A DNA stretch of 64,000 nucleotides from Ichthyophthirius multifiliis (taxonomy: Eukaryota > Ciliophora > Oligohymenophorea > Hymenostomatida), in the NCBI RefSeq assembly GCF_000220395.1, contig NW_004086056.1, forward strand, positions 186,001 through 250,000, read 5' to 3'. The position numbers and the translations under genes were made by a program. The notes below the pieces were generated by a model, which saw nothing but the letters and a program-made list of their open reading frames with translations, was not told the origin of the DNA and made no database searches. Positions 61,861 to 64,000 of the stretch are shown piece by piece. The stretch's first letter is position 1, and each line of letters starts with the position of its first letter.

Positions 61861-64000
61861 ATGGACGGTAACAAAAATTTTGATGTATCTAAAGAATTCG
61901 ATAGAAATGTATAAATTAACTTATATAAAATAAATTTATTTAATATAACAAATATGTAATTTAATATTTTTTATATAAATCTAGTCTTTTTTAGAAAGTG
62001 CTATTTATTAAACTATAGATTAAGATAATGATATTGTAAAAAATAAATTTATAAATAATACATTAAACTTAAAAAAAAAAAAGAATCAATATAAAAAAAC
62101 TAATTTAAATAGAAATAGTGTTAATGATTTATAAAAATTAATATAATAGTTATAATTAAAAAAGATAGACAAAATGATGAAAATTTAAAACTAATAGAAA
62201 GAAATAATAACAATTGATTTATTATAACAATAATTAAATGATAGAAAGTAAATACATTAAAGTTATTCAGAAAGCTAAATATAAAATGATTTCTATTAAG
62301 TCTAAAAAACTTTAAATTAATAATCACTAGAAGAAAAGAAAAACTATTTAAAAAGTTTACGAAACCTTTAAAAATAATAAAATTTATAAACTTCGCTTAA
62401 AAAAATTACTAGTAAAATTGAAAATACATTTTAAATGCTTTAAAAAAAAAGTGAAACAAAAACTTCAATTGGTAAATAATTTTTTATATATATTTTTTTT
62501 TTTAATAAATAAAAAAAAAATAGATAATAGAAGAAACTTATATGATGATTAATTTGAAGAAGATAAATATTTGAAAGAATTAAAATCTATTGTAGATAAA
62601 TAGTCAGCAAAATTAATAGGAAATTATTATAAACAATATGGAATTAAAAATGTTATTAAAGGTTTAGATAATTCTGAATAAGTGCTATTAAAGAAAGTTA
62701 ATTGGGAAATTAATAAAAATGATGAAAATAATGAATAGAAAATATAAAGTGTAAAAAATGTTGTAAATCTTATTTAGCCTCTTGAAAATAAAATTTAAAG
62801 AATTTCAAAACTAGCTGAGGTTTTAGATTTTGATTTAAATAAAAGAAAATCTTTAGGAGATATGTATATTGAAACTATTTAGGCTAAACTAAATGTAATG
62901 GACATTAATATATTAGAAACGAATCCTAAAAGTTAAGAAAATATAACAAAATTAAATATTACTCAATCTAGTAATTATTTGTAAAAAGATTATAAATTAT
63001 CTTTATTAACTCCTTTAAAGAATAAATCTTATTCTAGTAAAAAAATAAAAAATAATTAGATAATTTTGTAAAAGGAAAAATTATAAAATTAAAAAATAAA
63101 TGAATTATATTTAGAAAATTAAAATTTAAAAGAAAAACTTAAATAGCAACTTTTACTAAATAATAATTAAACTGAAATCTTAAATAATAATTTTAAATCA
63201 AATGAAACTATTTCTACAGATAAATAAAGATTTTAACCTAATTACTAAATAAAGGATATTAAAAAAGATATACTTGAATATGAGAGCAAAAAGAAATAAC
63301 AAAATTTTAAATATTAATATAAACCCTAAGTATATAAAAATAAATACTTTCCAAAATATCCCGGTTTTTAATAAAAATTTTAAACTTAAGATTCTTAAGT
63401 TAATGATTTAGAAAAAAAGATGCTTGAATAGCAATAACTGTTAAACAATAATTCTTTCTAATAAAAAATTGATAAACCAAGCCTTTAAAACATTAAATAA
63501 TTAAAATAATAAAATACTATTGATTAAGTTAATAAAAACCCATAAAAGGAAGAAAATAACAAAACGGATTTGTCAAATAAAAATGATGATTCTTAATTAA
63601 AAAATCCTGTTTCAAATAAACTTTATTTTAATCCTAATTTAGCAAATCAAAAAAAATTTTTAAATATCTAATAAATAGTTGATGAAAAAGATATTAATTT
63701 TACAATGCAATAAGTTGAAAATAAAAATCTTAATAACCCTAAAATTAATTAAAATTAACAAACCAGTAATAATTAGTTAAATAATTAATCATAAAATAAT
63801 TAATTAAATTAAAAATTAGAATAAGATACATTAAATAATTAAAAATAACAATAATAAAATAAGTAATATATAATATAACCTTATAATAAATATAAAATTA
63901 AAAATAATGTTAATTAATAAATATAATAATAACCTACTTAATAATACAATAATAATTAATAAAACTAATAAAAACTTTATTTAAACTAACCAATTATAAA
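61861..64000 (+). CDS. Gln-rich coiled-coil protein, 3' end outside the window
   Basis: The start at 61861 reads MDGNKNFDVSKEFDRN. Intron 61909-61984 precedes SFLESAIYQTIDQDNDIVKN. A second intron (about 62473-62523) follows a long helix (LEEKKNYLKSLRNLQKQQN). The next exon contains KLIGNYYKQYGIKNVIKGLD, RISKLAEVLDFDLNKRKSLG and DMYIETIQAKLNVMDIN, then increasingly Gln/Asn-rich sequence with PNYQIKDIKKDILEY and NPVSNKLYFNPNLANQKKF. The frame is still open at the right edge after more than 600 codons. The helical blocks around RKSLGDMYIETI look ordered. No family was recognised. Confidence 0.75.

Noticed and set aside
1-64000. Transposons, retroelements, virus-like elements, CRISPR arrays, tRNA or rRNA genes, telomeric repeats
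   Set aside because: No transposase, reverse transcriptase, integrase or capsid motifs, terminal repeats, spaced repeat arrays, tRNA T-loop signals or C4A2/G4T2 runs were seen.

Overview
This window is macronuclear-type DNA of a ciliate that reads TAA and TAG as glutamine and stops only at TGA. The clearest proof is the actin gene at 52169-53299. It is full length only if six TAA and one TAG codons are glutamine, and one of those TAAs falls at the invariant catalytic Gln (about residue 137). Base composition is extremely AT-rich, roughly 85 % by eye. Introns are short (about 40-90 nt, GT-AG) and genes are separated by a few hundred bases of A/T. This best fits an oligohymenophorean such as Ichthyophthirius. 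The species is inferred from composition and code, not demonstrated.

Layout. From 1 to about 34.4 kb every recognised protein gene is on the minus strand: an unfinished coiled-coil protein (1-2350), a 15-kb HYDIN gene (3002-18046), mago nashi (18676-19407), an NRF-6-type membrane acyltransferase (19775-21927), a structured noncoding RNA candidate (22245-22525), a PIKfyve/Fab1 lipid kinase (22822-27760), a Gln-rich protein with a helical C-terminus (28122-29096), a Gln/Asn-rich multi-pass membrane protein (29588-31145) and a HEAT/TOG-like protein (31348-34373). At about 34.4-34.6 kb the strand switches.

From there most genes are on the plus strand: a YrhK-like membrane protein, a poorly resolved coiled-coil gene, an LRR plus Sfi1-like coiled-coil protein (39779-44653), the axonemal dynein light chain p28/DNALI1 (47030-47883), a small secreted protein, a possible TFIIIC90-like propeller protein, actin, a histidine phosphatase, a very Gln/Asn-rich protein, a CAMK-like kinase, and a coiled-coil protein running off the right edge. 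A cyclin (44912-46598) and one small ORF (35791-36126) are the minus-strand exceptions.

Several products belong to cilia and basal bodies: HYDIN in the central pair, p28 in inner arm dynein, and probably the LRR/Sfi1-like and HEAT/TOG-like proteins. The rest are general eukaryotic functions: exon junction complex, endosomal phosphoinositide signalling, cell cycle and cytoskeleton. I saw no transposon, virus-like element, tRNA, rRNA, CRISPR array or telomere. Exon boundaries were placed by hand from GT/AG signals and reading frame, so internal introns of the long genes are approximate. With TGA as the only stop, chance ORFs of about 100 codons are common, so ORF length alone was not taken as evidence.
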